The position numbers were made by a program, and so were the translations under genes. This document shows, piece after piece, positions 28,222 through 35,642 of a DNA stretch of 64,000 bases. This stretch comes from Chromatocurvus sp964613795 (GTDB taxonomy: Bacteria > Pseudomonadota > Gammaproteobacteria > Pseudomonadales > Halieaceae), in contig CAZTJR010000013.1 in NCBI GenBank assembly GCA_964613795.1, positions 1 through 64,000 on the forward strand, written 5' to 3'. Each line of letters starts with the position of its first letter. The first letter of the stretch is position 1. The notes below the pieces were generated by a model that saw nothing but the letters and a program-made list of their open reading frames with translations, was not told where the DNA came from and did no database searches.

Positions 28222-30780
28222 ATGAGCATTGTGTTTTTTATCATCACGGCGCTGGTGCTGCTGTACCGTGGATCCGGCGGCCGCACGGGCGTGGTCATCC
28301 TCGCCGCTGTTACGGCATTCGGCCACATTCTGGGTGATGGTGGCGCAGTCAGCGCCCTCCTAGGCACCGCGGCGGTGATCGTCGCCGGCCTGCTCATGCT
28401 GCCAAATCCACTGCGCACGCGGCAGATCAGCAAACCGCTCCTGGCTCGGATCCGCGGCATGCTGCCAACGCTGTCAGACACCGAGGCTCAGGCCCTGAAG
28501 TCGGGTTCGGTCGACTGGGATGGCGAGCTGTTCTCCGGTCGCCCGCGCTGGCAGCGCCTGCTCAACGCCAAGGCCGCCACGCTCTCCGATGAGGAGCAGG
28601 CCTTTATCGATGGTCCGGTCAACACGCTTTGCAAGATGCTGAACGACTGGGAAATCACCCACGAGGACTACGATCTGCCGGAAACGGCGTGGAACTTCAT
28701 ACGGCAGCTGGGGTTTTTCGGCCTGATGATCCCGAAAGCCCACGGCGGCAAGGGATTCTCCAATACGGCGCATTCTGAAATTGTCACCCGCATCTCGACG
28801 CGCAGCGTATCGGCGGCCGTGACCGTGATGGTTCCAAACTCTCTCGGTCCGGGTGAGCTGCTCGAGATGTACGGCACCGATGCCCAGAAGCACCACTATC
28901 TGCCACGACTGGCCAGCGGTAGTGATATACCCTGTTTTGCCCTGACGTCGCCGGTGGCAGGTTCGGATGCCGGCGCCATTCCCGACAAGGGCATCGTCTG
29001 TCGGGGGGACTGGCATGGCGAGAACGTGCTCGGCCTCAAGGTGACCTGGAACAAGCGCTACATCACCCTGGCCCCGGTCGCGACCCTCATCGGCCTGGCC
29101 ATCAAGGTCTACGATCCCGACCATCTCATCAGTGATGAAGAAGCCATCGGCGTGACCTGTGTACTCATTCCGCGGGAACTGGACGGGGTGAACGCCGGCA
29201 CGCGCCACCTGCCCATGAACACGGTATTCATGAACGGCCCGACCTGGGGCAACGAGGTATTCATCCCCATGGATCAGGTTATCGGCGGGGAGGACATGCT
29301 CGGCGAGGGCTGGACCATGCTGCTGGAAGCCCTGTCCATTGGCCGCTCCATTTCCCTGCCTGCCATGGGCACCGGCGCCGGCAAGCTGGCGAGTCTGTCC
29401 AGTGGCTCCTACGCCTATGTACGTGAGCAATTCGGCCGCTCCATCAGCCAGTTCGAGGGCGTGCAGGAAGCCCTGGAGCCCATCGCGGGCAATACCTACA
29501 TGATGAACGCCGCGCGATTGCTCACGGCGGGCATGCTGGACCGCGGTATCCGTCCGTCCGTACCGTCCGCCGTACTCAAGTACCGCAATACCGACCTCAT
29601 GCGCACCACGATCAACCACGCCATGGATGTGGTGGCCGGACGCGGCGTGATCACCGGGCCGCGCAACTTCATGGCACGGGCCTATCAGGCAATTCCCATT
29701 GCCATTACCGTTGAGGGGGCAAATATCCTCACCCGCAGCCTGATGATCTTCGGCCAGGGCGCCATCCGCTGCCACCCGTTCATTACTCAGGAAATAGCCG
29801 CGGCGGAAGACGCAGACAGCCGCGCAGGCGTCGACGCGTTCGACCGCGTTTTCTACCGGCACATGGCTCATACCGCGCGCAACGGCCTGCGTGCCATTGC
29901 GCTTGCCTATGCTGGCGGTCGGCTTGAGTCGGTGCCCGGCCGCGGCCGCATCCAGCGTTCATACCGGCAGCTGGCGCGTTACTCCGCGGCGTTTTCGCTG
30001 CTGACGGATGTCACGCTGCTTTCCGTGGGCGGCGGACTCAAGGCCCGCCAGCGCCTGTCCGGGCGCATGGCCGATTGCCTGGTACATCTGTACTACGCCT
30101 CCGCAGTGATCAAGTTCTGGCATGAGGCGCAGTACGCCGAGGATCAGCGCCCCCTCGTTGAGTGGTGCCTGCAGAGCTCACTGCGTGACCTGGAGTGCGC
30201 CCTGCATGCGGCCATTGATAATTACCCCGGCACCGCACTGCGCCTGCCCCTGAAGCTGCTGGTCTTTCCACCCGGACACTCGCGCAATACCGGACCGGAT
30301 GACGCCCTCGGCGGGCGCGTTGCCGCGGCTATCGTCGACGATACGCCGCTGCGGCAGACCATTACCGCCGGCTGCTATCGTGACACTAACCCGGAAGATT
30401 CCCTGGGGCGGGTGCTCAATGCCTACCGTCTGGCACGCGAAACGCGGGAGCTGCGTGCAAAAATCCACGAGGCGGTGCGCGCCCGTGATGAAGACGACAT
30501 CGACGGCATCGCGCTTTTGATGGGGCATGAGCGCGTTGAGCTGGTGGACTGGGCCATCGCCGAAGGCACCGTTGGCGCAGAACACCGCGAGCTGCTGATT
30601 GAGGCATTCACCGCCCTGTACGATGTGCTCCGTGTGGACGCCTTCGACGCCGAGGGTATCCGCGAGCTGTCCGCGGGATCACGGGGCCGGCGTCGCGTGG
30701 TGGAGCGTCCCGAAGTTGACCGGGAAAGGGACTACGGCACCAGCGCCGCCGCTGTGGAGACTGCCCTGCGCGATGCCTGA
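28222..30780 (+). CDS. fadE: FadE-type acyl-CoA dehydrogenase
   Basis: This 852-residue protein has the large membrane-linked FadE architecture of E. coli (about 815 residues). Two hydrophobic N-terminal segments (about 1-65) precede the dehydrogenase core. GFFGLMIPKAHGGKGFSNTA and CFALTSPVAGSDAGAIPDKG are the middle-domain signatures, and a long DUF1974-type C-terminal region follows. It performs the first step of fatty-acid beta-oxidation, passing electrons to the respiratory chain. AAGGAG before the ATG is a clear ribosome site. It follows acnA across a palindromic repeat and converges with a Tat-exported amidohydrolase gene. Confidence 0.94.
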   Translation: MSIVFFIITALVLLYRGSGGRTGVVILAAVTAFGHILGDGGAVSALLGTAAVIVAGLLMLPNPLRTRQISKPLLARIRGMLPTLSDTEAQALKSGSVDWDGELFSGRPRWQRLLNAKAATLSDEEQAFIDGPVNTLCKMLNDWEITHEDYDLPETAWNFIRQLGFFGLMIPKAHGGKGFSNTAHSEIVTRISTRSVSAAVTVMVPNSLGPGELLEMYGTDAQKHHYLPRLASGSDIPCFALTSPVAGSDAGAIPDKGIVCRGDWHGENVLGLKVTWNKRYITLAPVATLIGLAIKVYDPDHLISDEEAIGVTCVLIPRELDGVNAGTRHLPMNTVFMNGPTWGNEVFIPMDQVIGGEDMLGEGWTMLLEALSIGRSISLPAMGTGAGKLASLSSGSYAYVREQFGRSISQFEGVQEALEPIAGNTYMMNAARLLTAGMLDRGIRPSVPSAVLKYRNTDLMRTTINHAMDVVAGRGVITGPRNFMARAYQAIPIAITVEGANILTRSLMIFGQGAIRCHPFITQEIAAAEDADSRAGVDAFDRVFYRHMAHTARNGLRAIALAYAGGRLESVPGRGRIQRSYRQLARYSAAFSLLTDVTLLSVGGGLKARQRLSGRMADCLVHLYYASAVIKFWHEAQYAEDQRPLVEWCLQSSLRDLECALHAAIDNYPGTALRLPLKLLVFPPGHSRNTGPDDALGGRVAAAIVDDTPLRQTITAGCYRDTNPEDSLGRVLNAYRLARETRELRAKIHEAVRARDEDDIDGIALLMGHERVELVDWAIAEGTVGAEHRELLIEAFTALYDVLRVDAFDAEGIRELSAGSRGRRRVVERPEVDRERDYGTSAAAVETALRDA

Positions 30781-30797
30781 CGCGCAGCGCGCCGCCA

Positions 30798-32366
30798 TCA
30801 GGCGGACTCCTGCGTGAACCAGCCTTCCTCTTCCAGCTGGCGCCATAATCCGCGAGCGACCTCGCCGCCCTCCGCAAGCAGCCGCTGTGGGTCATCGGCA
30901 ATGAACTGCCCGTCAGACACCTGCAGGCGCCCGTCGGTCATTACCGTTCTCACCATTTGACCGCTGGAATAGAGCAGATTGTTCAGCGGTTCCGGCGGCA
31001 GGGCACCACTGCCATTGAACATTCCCGAAACATCGACCGAGACGAGGTCGGCGCGCGCACCGGCGCGAATCACACCGAGGTCGTCCCGGCGCAGACCCCG
31101 CGCCGGGATACGGGTGGCACCGTCAACGGCATCCTGGACCGTGGGGCGCTGGCTTTTTCGCGGGCTGCCAAGCTGGTCAAGCAACTCGTGCCTTGCCTGC
31201 CCGTAAAGGACCGCAAGCTTGAGGTTCTCAAGATAATCGTTGGAGTGCGTGTCAATACCGATATTCACCGCCATTCCCGCCGCCAGCGCCTCGGGATAGG
31301 GCTGCGTACCGTTGCCCGCCCCACCGGCAGACGGGCAGTGGGCGTATACTACGCCATGCTTCGCCAGAATTGGCGGATCGGTCTCCCAGTCGAGGCCGCT
31401 CATGTGCGCGCCAAAGACGGGGCCCGCCTCCAGCATGCCAAAGCTGTCCATCCACTGTGTCGGCGTTTTGCCCCACAGCCGTCGCACGGTGTCGGTTTCG
31501 CGCTGCCCCTGGGAAAGGTGTATGTGCAGGCCGGTCCCAAGCTCCCTGGCAGCAGCAGCCATGGCCTTCATGGTCGCGGGCGTGTGCGTATCACAGGCGT
31601 GGGGAGACATCATGGGCTGTATGCGTCCGTCGCCTTTGCCCATGTGCCGCCGACAGAACTCGAGGTTGCGCGCGATCTCTGCCAGCGTCGCCGTCTCGGC
31701 GTCGAACAGCACCTGGTCCTCTGCGCGAAACCAGATATCAAAGAGCCGTTCGATACCCGGAATCATCGCGCCCGGGTAGGCGCGCGCGCCCATCGGCACT
31801 GCCTTGCGCACGTAGCTTTCCGCCTGACGCAGGCTGAGGCTCATTTCCACGTGAGTGGTGCAACCGGACCGCAGCAATTCGGCCAGATTCAGCGCTGTCA
31901 GCGCATCCATGTCGACATCCGGCAGAGCGTCGACCAGCTCCAGCGGACGCCGGTAGGAGCGCGGGCCTTCGATAATCCCCCGGCTCGGCGTGGCACTGCA
32001 GCAGTGCGTATGGCCGGAAATAAAGCCCGGCAGAAGTATGTCAGTGGGTAGCTGCAATCGTGGAAGGGAACCGCGGAACGGAGCGGCGCGCACGGCTTCA
32101 ATCGCGCCATTACGCACCAGAACACAGCCGTTGCGCAGCAAGCTGAGCTCACCGTTCGATTCCGCCAGAACCCAGCCCGCCTCAATCACCAGATCCTCCC
32201 CAGGCCTCAGAACAGGTCCCGCGGCAACGCCTCCTGCCATGGGCCCTGTGCTCCCGAGCGCAAGGCTACCGAACGCCAGACCCTGGAAAAAGCGCCGCCG
32301 GGACAGCGCCATATCGGGCGCCAGCGAACGAGGGGACGACGGTATTGCGAACTTTCCGGTCACCAT
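30798..32366 (-). CDS. Tat-exported amidohydrolase (ATZ/TRZ-like)
   Basis: The 522-residue protein begins with about 18 residues, then MALSRRRFFQGLAFGSLALG, a twin-arginine signal, so it is probably exported folded. PGFISGHTHCCSA carries the HxH metal motif, GLHIHLSQGQRETD further ligands and NIGIDTHSNDYLENL the catalytic Asp region. This resembles deaminase-type amidohydrolases acting on ring compounds. AGGAGG lies only two bases before the ATG at 32366; the next codon, GTG, has better spacing and may be the true start. The substrate is unknown. It converges on fadE. Confidence 0.85.
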   Translation of the reverse strand: MVTGKFAIPSSPRSLAPDMALSRRRFFQGLAFGSLALGSTGPMAGGVAAGPVLRPGEDLVIEAGWVLAESNGELSLLRNGCVLVRNGAIEAVRAAPFRGSLPRLQLPTDILLPGFISGHTHCCSATPSRGIIEGPRSYRRPLELVDALPDVDMDALTALNLAELLRSGCTTHVEMSLSLRQAESYVRKAVPMGARAYPGAMIPGIERLFDIWFRAEDQVLFDAETATLAEIARNLEFCRRHMGKGDGRIQPMMSPHACDTHTPATMKAMAAAARELGTGLHIHLSQGQRETDTVRRLWGKTPTQWMDSFGMLEAGPVFGAHMSGLDWETDPPILAKHGVVYAHCPSAGGAGNGTQPYPEALAAGMAVNIGIDTHSNDYLENLKLAVLYGQARHELLDQLGSPRKSQRPTVQDAVDGATRIPARGLRRDDLGVIRAGARADLVSVDVSGMFNGSGALPPEPLNNLLYSSGQMVRTVMTDGRLQVSDGQFIADDPQRLLAEGGEVARGLWRQLEEEGWFTQESA

Positions 32367-32417
32367 GACCTCCTATTCACTCTGCATGCTTTTCTATGAC
32401 TGCCTCGGAGGAGGCAC

Positions 32418-32477
32418 TCAGGCCGACTGACAGCCTGCAAATGTTAAAAGCAGGCTCAGGGCGATAATGCTGCGCAT
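32418..32477 (-). CDS. 19-residue lipoprotein-like micro-ORF
   Basis: A short frame encodes MRSIIALSLLLTFAGCQSA and stops. It has a good ribosome site (GAGGA, nine bases before the ATG). The peptide is a complete lipoprotein signal with lipobox LTFAGC, and only CQSA would remain after processing. A six-base-pair hairpin (TGCCTC/GAGGCA) follows the stop at once. It may be a tiny entericidin-like or lysis-like lipopeptide, or the stub of a lost lipoprotein gene. It lies between the exported amidohydrolase and ssrA. Confidence 0.4.
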   Translation of the reverse strand: MRSIIALSLLLTFAGCQSA

Positions 32478-32558
32478 GACGATATCCTCTTTTTTCACGG
32501 GTAGCAGGATAAGCACCCTTGAAATAAGCGAAATGTGATACCATTGTAACTCACGTAC

Positions 32559-32914
32559 GGGGGCGATCCGGATTCGACGTCGGTAACGAACCCTGAGGTG
32601 CATGCCGTGATGGTAGCGAATCACGTTAATCCAAAGCTGCAAACTATTAGTTGCCAACGACGACAACTACGCTCTGGCGGCATAAACCCCGCTAGCGGTC
32701 TTTAGCAAGATGCCAGTATCGCGCTACTGACCGTCATATAGAACTGGATCGCAGTGCGGCTCGCCCTGGGCCAAGCTGCTAAACCTTACAGGGATCGCCA
32801 ATTACGTCCTGCCCGTTGGGCTGTATGCGGCTAAATCAATAAACGGAAACTAAGCATGTAGAGCCGAAGGCAGAGTACTGACGGACGCGGGTTCAATTCC
32901 CGCCGCCTCCACCA
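32559..32914 (+). ncRNA. ssrA: Transfer-messenger RNA (tmRNA)
   Basis: tmRNA rescues stalled ribosomes and tags the unfinished protein. The 5' end GGGGGCG pairs with CGCCTCC before the encoded CCA at 32912-32914, keeping the G-U pair at position 3 of the acceptor stem. GGATTCGACG near the 5' end and the T-arm GCGGGTTCAATTCCCG near the 3' end are canonical. The tag frame runs 32653-32685: GCC resume codon, then AAC GAC GAC AAC TAC and on to TAA, reading ANDDNYALAA. The length is 356 nt. CTTGAAA at 32518-32524 and TGATAC at 32536-32541 are promoter-like. Accessory DNA starts right after the CCA. Confidence 0.97.
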
Positions 32915-32927
32915 AACACAGATCCGA

Positions 32928-32970
32928 TGCAGGGCTCTCCCCACTTAACGGGGGATGCACTGGTTTTCAC
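32928..32970 (+). terminator. Weak terminator candidate after ssrA
   Basis: TCCCC (32938-32942) pairs with GGGGA (32951-32955) across an eight-base loop, and outer TGCA/TGCA can extend it. Only a short TTTT follows several bases later. It is the best hairpin after the tmRNA 3' end. Confidence 0.3.
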
Positions 32971-33007
32971 GTTCATACGAGCTGCATTTGCAATTGAAGG
33001 AGGCTAT

Positions 33008-33058
33008 ATGAACCCAAGATGGTTTGAAGTATTGTCGCTTGCTAGACCCAGCGTTTAG
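33008..33058 (+). CDS. 16-residue ORF with a full Shine-Dalgarno sequence
   Basis: AAGGAGG lies six bases before an ATG that opens MNPRWFEVLSLARPSV and then TAG. The ribosome site is the strongest in the island. The peptide has no family I recognise. It may be a true micropeptide, or the start of a gene whose body was lost when the island decayed. It lies between ssrA and the end of hipA. Confidence 0.3.
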   Translation: MNPRWFEVLSLARPSV

Positions 33059-33080
33059 CAAAAAACGGCATTTTCAAAAT

Positions 33081-34349
33081 CTATTTAATACGAAAATCCT
33101 CATGTAAATTGCTCCAATGGTCCTTCAATTTTTTCTTGTGCGCCTCATTCATTGGGAGATCTTGAATTGCTTCTCGCCAAAGATTTCGGGCCTTGTCCAA
33201 AACGTCATCTAAGTGAGGTTTAATTACTCTCCATGGAATTTCTGCACGATCAGCCCATGACTGAAAATTTGCCATTGAGACGTCGTACCAATCTTTAGTC
33301 TTTCCTAAGTTGAGCGCGTAATTCCTTTCACCATCGATATATACGCTCGTGGTAACGATATCGTATGCTGGCGAAAGCCTCGGTGTGATTTTATCTGAAT
33401 AAATCAAACTCCAATTTTTTAGATGTGCATCACCGTTAGCAAGAAGAATGTTAACTAGCAATCGCCTGGCGAATTGTTGTGCATCGGCCAATCCGTCACC
33501 AGAATAACCATAGATGATCCTGCCGATTTGTTCGTAGTTTGCTGAGTTGTATTTTTCATGGGCGTCTTTAACCAGTACCTGGGCAAAGTCTTCCATATGC
33601 ATACGCACATCATCATCGCGATCAAAACGTTTGATTGCGAAGGCTAGCTTCTCGTCGGGCAGGTTTATCTGAGGAAGATTGTCGAGCTTGTTCAGCTCGA
33701 CCAGCTTAATTTCTGGAATTCCGACCCCAACTAGTTCCGCAAGTTTCATTGCGGTGTATTCGTTCACAGGCACATCTTTATGTTTGGTAGAAGGGGTTTT
33801 TACTATCCAATCCCCCAAGACGTCGCCTTTGGAAAGATTGTAGCGCCCATCCTTTTCCTTCATGGAAAATTTCATCTGAACGCCGGCCAACGAAAATTTA
33901 TTTTCCGGTGATACTTTGTCAAACCTTATTGCGCGAACTTTGCCGTGAGTATTGAGAACACTATCTGGAACATCGTCAGGTTCCATCGGCTCAGCGACCA
34001 AAGCGCCAGGGAGGTCAGCACCTAAATATGAGAGAATATGGAACTCGTTGTCGACATGGACTTTTAGTCCTTGCGCAATCAACTCCCGCAAGGATCCCTC
34101 CGGAAGTAAATTGGACAACGTTGGATGCAATCTTTGGTTTCTTGCCCACGGTTCTGACATTATTTTTTCAGAACGAGGAAACCACGGGTGGGTAATCAAA
34201 CTAAATGTAGGACGACCTACATCACTCTTGAATTCCTCGGCAAAGCTCAGCACATTTCTACCGCCTTGAAAGCCAGCCAAATAGCCAACCAGCCTTTCGT
34301 GCAAGCTCAACTTGAGTACGTTTATCTCATCGACTTGGGCTTCGCTCAT
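33081..34349 (-). CDS. hipA: HipA-type toxin kinase
   Basis: HipA toxins are Ser/Thr kinases; the E. coli protein phosphorylates GltX and triggers growth arrest. This 422-residue member has the full set. FSLAGVQMKFSM (152-163) holds the Ser equivalent to the E. coli autophosphorylated Ser150 in the P-loop-like segment. NGDAHLKNWSLIY (305-317) supplies the catalytic Asp308 and Asn312. SPAYDIVTT (326-334) has the Mg-binding Asp330. Its ATG overlaps the hipB stop by four bases, the usual antitoxin-first coupling. Codon use and base composition are much more AT-rich than the flanking genes, which fits transfer. The target is unknown. Confidence 0.93.
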   Translation of the reverse strand: MSEAQVDEINVLKLSLHERLVGYLAGFQGGRNVLSFAEEFKSDVGRPTFSLITHPWFPRSEKIMSEPWARNQRLHPTLSNLLPEGSLRELIAQGLKVHVDNEFHILSYLGADLPGALVAEPMEPDDVPDSVLNTHGKVRAIRFDKVSPENKFSLAGVQMKFSMKEKDGRYNLSKGDVLGDWIVKTPSTKHKDVPVNEYTAMKLAELVGVGIPEIKLVELNKLDNLPQINLPDEKLAFAIKRFDRDDDVRMHMEDFAQVLVKDAHEKYNSANYEQIGRIIYGYSGDGLADAQQFARRLLVNILLANGDAHLKNWSLIYSDKITPRLSPAYDIVTTSVYIDGERNYALNLGKTKDWYDVSMANFQSWADRAEIPWRVIKPHLDDVLDKARNLWREAIQDLPMNEAHKKKLKDHWSNLHEDFRIK

Positions 34350-34690
34350 GATTCATCCCCCAGTAAATCCTGCCATGGATCATCTGAAAGACTTTTCTTT
34401 GCATCTTCTTTTGCGGTTTTTTTCGCTTGGGACACATGCGCTTTGCCTGGCTCGGAACTCTCCTGTTCAAGCAGCGCCATAACAGCGCCAAGCTTTTCCT
34501 TTGGTATGAGCATTAGTTCGCTATTCAGGCCCTTCGCGATCAACTCCAAGGTGTCGAGCCTAGGGTTTCCTTTGGACTCCAGGCGCTGATATTGCTGACG
34601 AGATACGCCTACACGCAGCATCATGTCGTTCTGTTTGAGGCCAAGTGTCAGTCGCCGCTGCTTTATTTGGTGGAGTATCGAATTCATCAT
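34346..34690 (-). CDS. hipB: HipB-type antitoxin, XRE family
   Basis: A 114-residue Cro/CI-type HTH protein, the antitoxin and autorepressor of the pair. QIKQRRLTLGLKQNDMMLRV and GVSRQQYQRLESKGNPRLDT (about 8-47) form the HTH. The tail beyond residue 65 is rich in Lys, Glu and Ala and longer than in E. coli HipB (88 residues). It could reach HipA, which would be inference. Two adjacent ATGs (34690, 34687) and an upstream GTG (34699) are possible starts; I take 34690. Three matching palindromes lie upstream and should be its operators. Confidence 0.88.
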   Translation of the reverse strand: MMNSILHQIKQRRLTLGLKQNDMMLRVGVSRQQYQRLESKGNPRLDTLELIAKGLNSELMLIPKEKLGAVMALLEQESSEPGKAHVSQAKKTAKEDAKKSLSDDPWQDLLGDES

Positions 34691-34722
34691 AGTAAACACT
34701 TATGTTGCTTTTACAGCCGATA

Positions 34723-34738
34723 GCAACATATTAGTTGC
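34723..34738. promoter_or_regulatory. HipB operator candidate 1 (GCAAC-N6-GTTGC)
   Basis: A perfect five-base inverted repeat with an AT-only six-base spacer, 33 bp upstream of the hipB ATG. It is the site nearest the gene. A degenerate version, TAAAC-N6-GTTGC, lies at 34693-34708, closer still. Confidence 0.6.
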
Positions 34739-34752
34739 CCAAGACTCAAAAG

Positions 34753-34768
34753 GCAACTTATTTGTTGC
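34753..34768. promoter_or_regulatory. HipB operator candidate 2 (GCAAC-N6-GTTGC)
   Basis: The same five-base arms and six-base AT-only spacer as site 1. The centres are exactly 30 bp apart, nearly three helical turns, so two HipB dimers would sit on the same face of the DNA. Confidence 0.6.
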
Positions 34769-34791
34769 TTTTACGTGGCTCACTACACCAG

Positions 34792-34831
34792 AAACAACCA
34801 AAAGCAACACAAATGTTGCTTTTGGTTGTTT
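34792..34831. repeat. Perfect 17-bp inverted repeat containing operator 3
   Basis: Bases 34792-34808 (AAACAACCAAAAGCAAC) pair perfectly with 34815-34831 around the loop ACAAAT. The inner part, 34804-34819, is a third GCAAC-N6-GTTGC site. On the minus strand it lies downstream of the excisionase-like gene and can fold into a long hairpin, so it may end that transcript as well as bind HipB. Confidence 0.7.
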
Positions 34832-34885
34832 AGCTCTCTTTGTCGGTCCGCCATTGCGCCAGCGATGCTTAGCTGTGGTACGCCC

Positions 34886-35113
34886 CTAAACGGAGGACAC
34901 CGAACGGATCTTCTGCTTGGCTTTGGGGCTGCTGGTAGATTGCCGGAGGCAGCTTTCCTCAAACGCTTCAACGTCGACCTGGCGATAAAGTACTCGACCG
35001 CGCAGCTTCAGGAATTGCGGGCCAATGCCTTCAGATCGCCAGCGCTCAAGACAGGCCTCACTGACGCCCCATCGGTTTGCCAGCTGCCGCTGGTTCATAT
35101 GCAATACTTTCAT
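34886..35113 (-). CDS. Excisionase/AlpA-like small HTH protein
   Basis: A 75-residue DNA-binding protein starting at the ATG at 35113, which has GAGGT seven bases upstream. LANRWGVSEACLERWRSEGI is a MerR/excisionase-type helix-turn-helix and FLKLRGRVLYRQVDVEAFEE the usual wing, then a Ser/Lys-rich tail. Such proteins act as recombination direction factors or integrase regulators in phages and islands. Its presence beside ssrA, with no integrase left, suggests a remnant of an integrative element. GC content is closer to the chromosome than hipBA. Confidence 0.75.
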   Translation of the reverse strand: MKVLHMNQRQLANRWGVSEACLERWRSEGIGPQFLKLRGRVLYRQVDVEAFEESCLRQSTSSPKAKQKIRSVSSV

Positions 35114-35251
35114 TTCGTTCACCTCGTTGTTGTTTGCGGGAGGCCATGAATGCTCGTAGCAGCAGGGGTTGCAAGCTATTTAGCACATTTGCGGGCAAGG
35201 GTTTGGCACAGGTGAAAGCACCGGTTTAATGGACCAATTCAGTTCCCGTTT

Positions 35252-35271
35252 CGGGAGTTGAACCCACGTCC
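35252..35271 (-). repeat. Inverted copy of the tmRNA T-arm
   Basis: Read on the minus strand this 20-base segment, GGACGTGGGTTCAACTCCCG, matches 18 of 20 bases of the tmRNA T-arm at 32883-32902. It is in the opposite orientation to ssrA. It may mark the old right end of the island after an inversion, or a piece of another tRNA or tmRNA gene. Confidence 0.5.
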
Positions 35272-35309
35272 CTCAGCACCACCAAAAAACACGGAAGGGT
35301 CGCCGCAGC

Positions 35310-35393
35310 GAAGCACTGCCGCCCGACCCGCCGCAGATCCTACTCGCAACCGGAAAACTCGTCGGGGAAGGCTTTGACCTACCCCCGCTCGAT
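35310..35393 (+). pseudogene. Fragment of an SF2 helicase (motif V region)
   Basis: The frame reads EALPPDPPQILLATGKLVGE then GFDLPPLD, 28 residues. From memory, LLATGKLVGEGFDLPPLD fits the motif V segment of DEAD/DEAH-type helicases from phage and conflict systems, where LDTLFLA normally follows. Here the similarity stops at LD and the frame runs straight on into an unrelated HTH sequence. There is no start codon or other helicase motif, so it is a relic. Confidence 0.6.
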
Positions 35394-35633
35394 GTGGACG
35401 CCGATCTCATCCGCGACACGCGCGAACGTATGCACGTCTCCCGTGCCGTATTTGCTCGCCGCCTCCGCGTATCGACGCGTACCCTGGAGAACTGGGAGCA
35501 AGGTCGAGCGCGCCCCAACGCCCAGGCCACGGTTAAAGAAACCGCCGCGGGGGTCATTAAAACGCTGGGCCGCCTGACGTTTTCTTGCGCTCCGCGTTGC
35601 AGTACTCTTGCCATTCGCGCTGAACACGGCTGA
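35394..35633 (+). pseudogene. Truncated HTH antitoxin-like frame fused to the helicase fragment
   Basis: From a GTG at 35394 the frame gives 79 residues. ADLIRDTRERMHVSRAVFAR and RLRVSTRTLENWEQGRARPN match the HTH of HigA/NadS-type antitoxins, whose members normally continue with a helix after NAQA. Here the sequence diverges at ATVKETAAG, so the C-terminus is lost. No ribosome site is seen before the GTG. It is probably a dead fragment, although a short DNA-binding peptide could still be made. The stop lies just before the peptidase start. Confidence 0.5.
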
Positions 35634-35642
35634 GGAATGGCG

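Larger units (their letters stand above)
32915..35300. mobile_element. Remnant genomic island at the 3' end of ssrA
   Basis: The stretch begins at the tmRNA CCA, a favourite integration site of tyrosine integrases. It is clearly richer in A and T than both sides, at least to about 34850. It carries hipBA, an excisionase-like HTH gene and, at its right side, an inverted copy of the tmRNA T-arm plus gene fragments. No integrase or clean direct-repeat attachment site is visible, so the right border is approximate and the element is probably decayed. Confidence 0.5.

Noticed and set aside
28474..29871. 465-residue minus-strand frame
   Set aside because: Antisense to fadE; a GC-driven shadow.
32418..32666. 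82-residue minus-strand frame over ssrA
   Set aside because: Most of it is the reverse of tmRNA. Only its last 19 codons, with their own ribosome site, are kept as a possible micro-ORF.
32915..35640. Search for an integrase or transposase in the island
   Set aside because: No tyrosine or serine recombinase motif is visible in any frame; only the excisionase-like protein remains.
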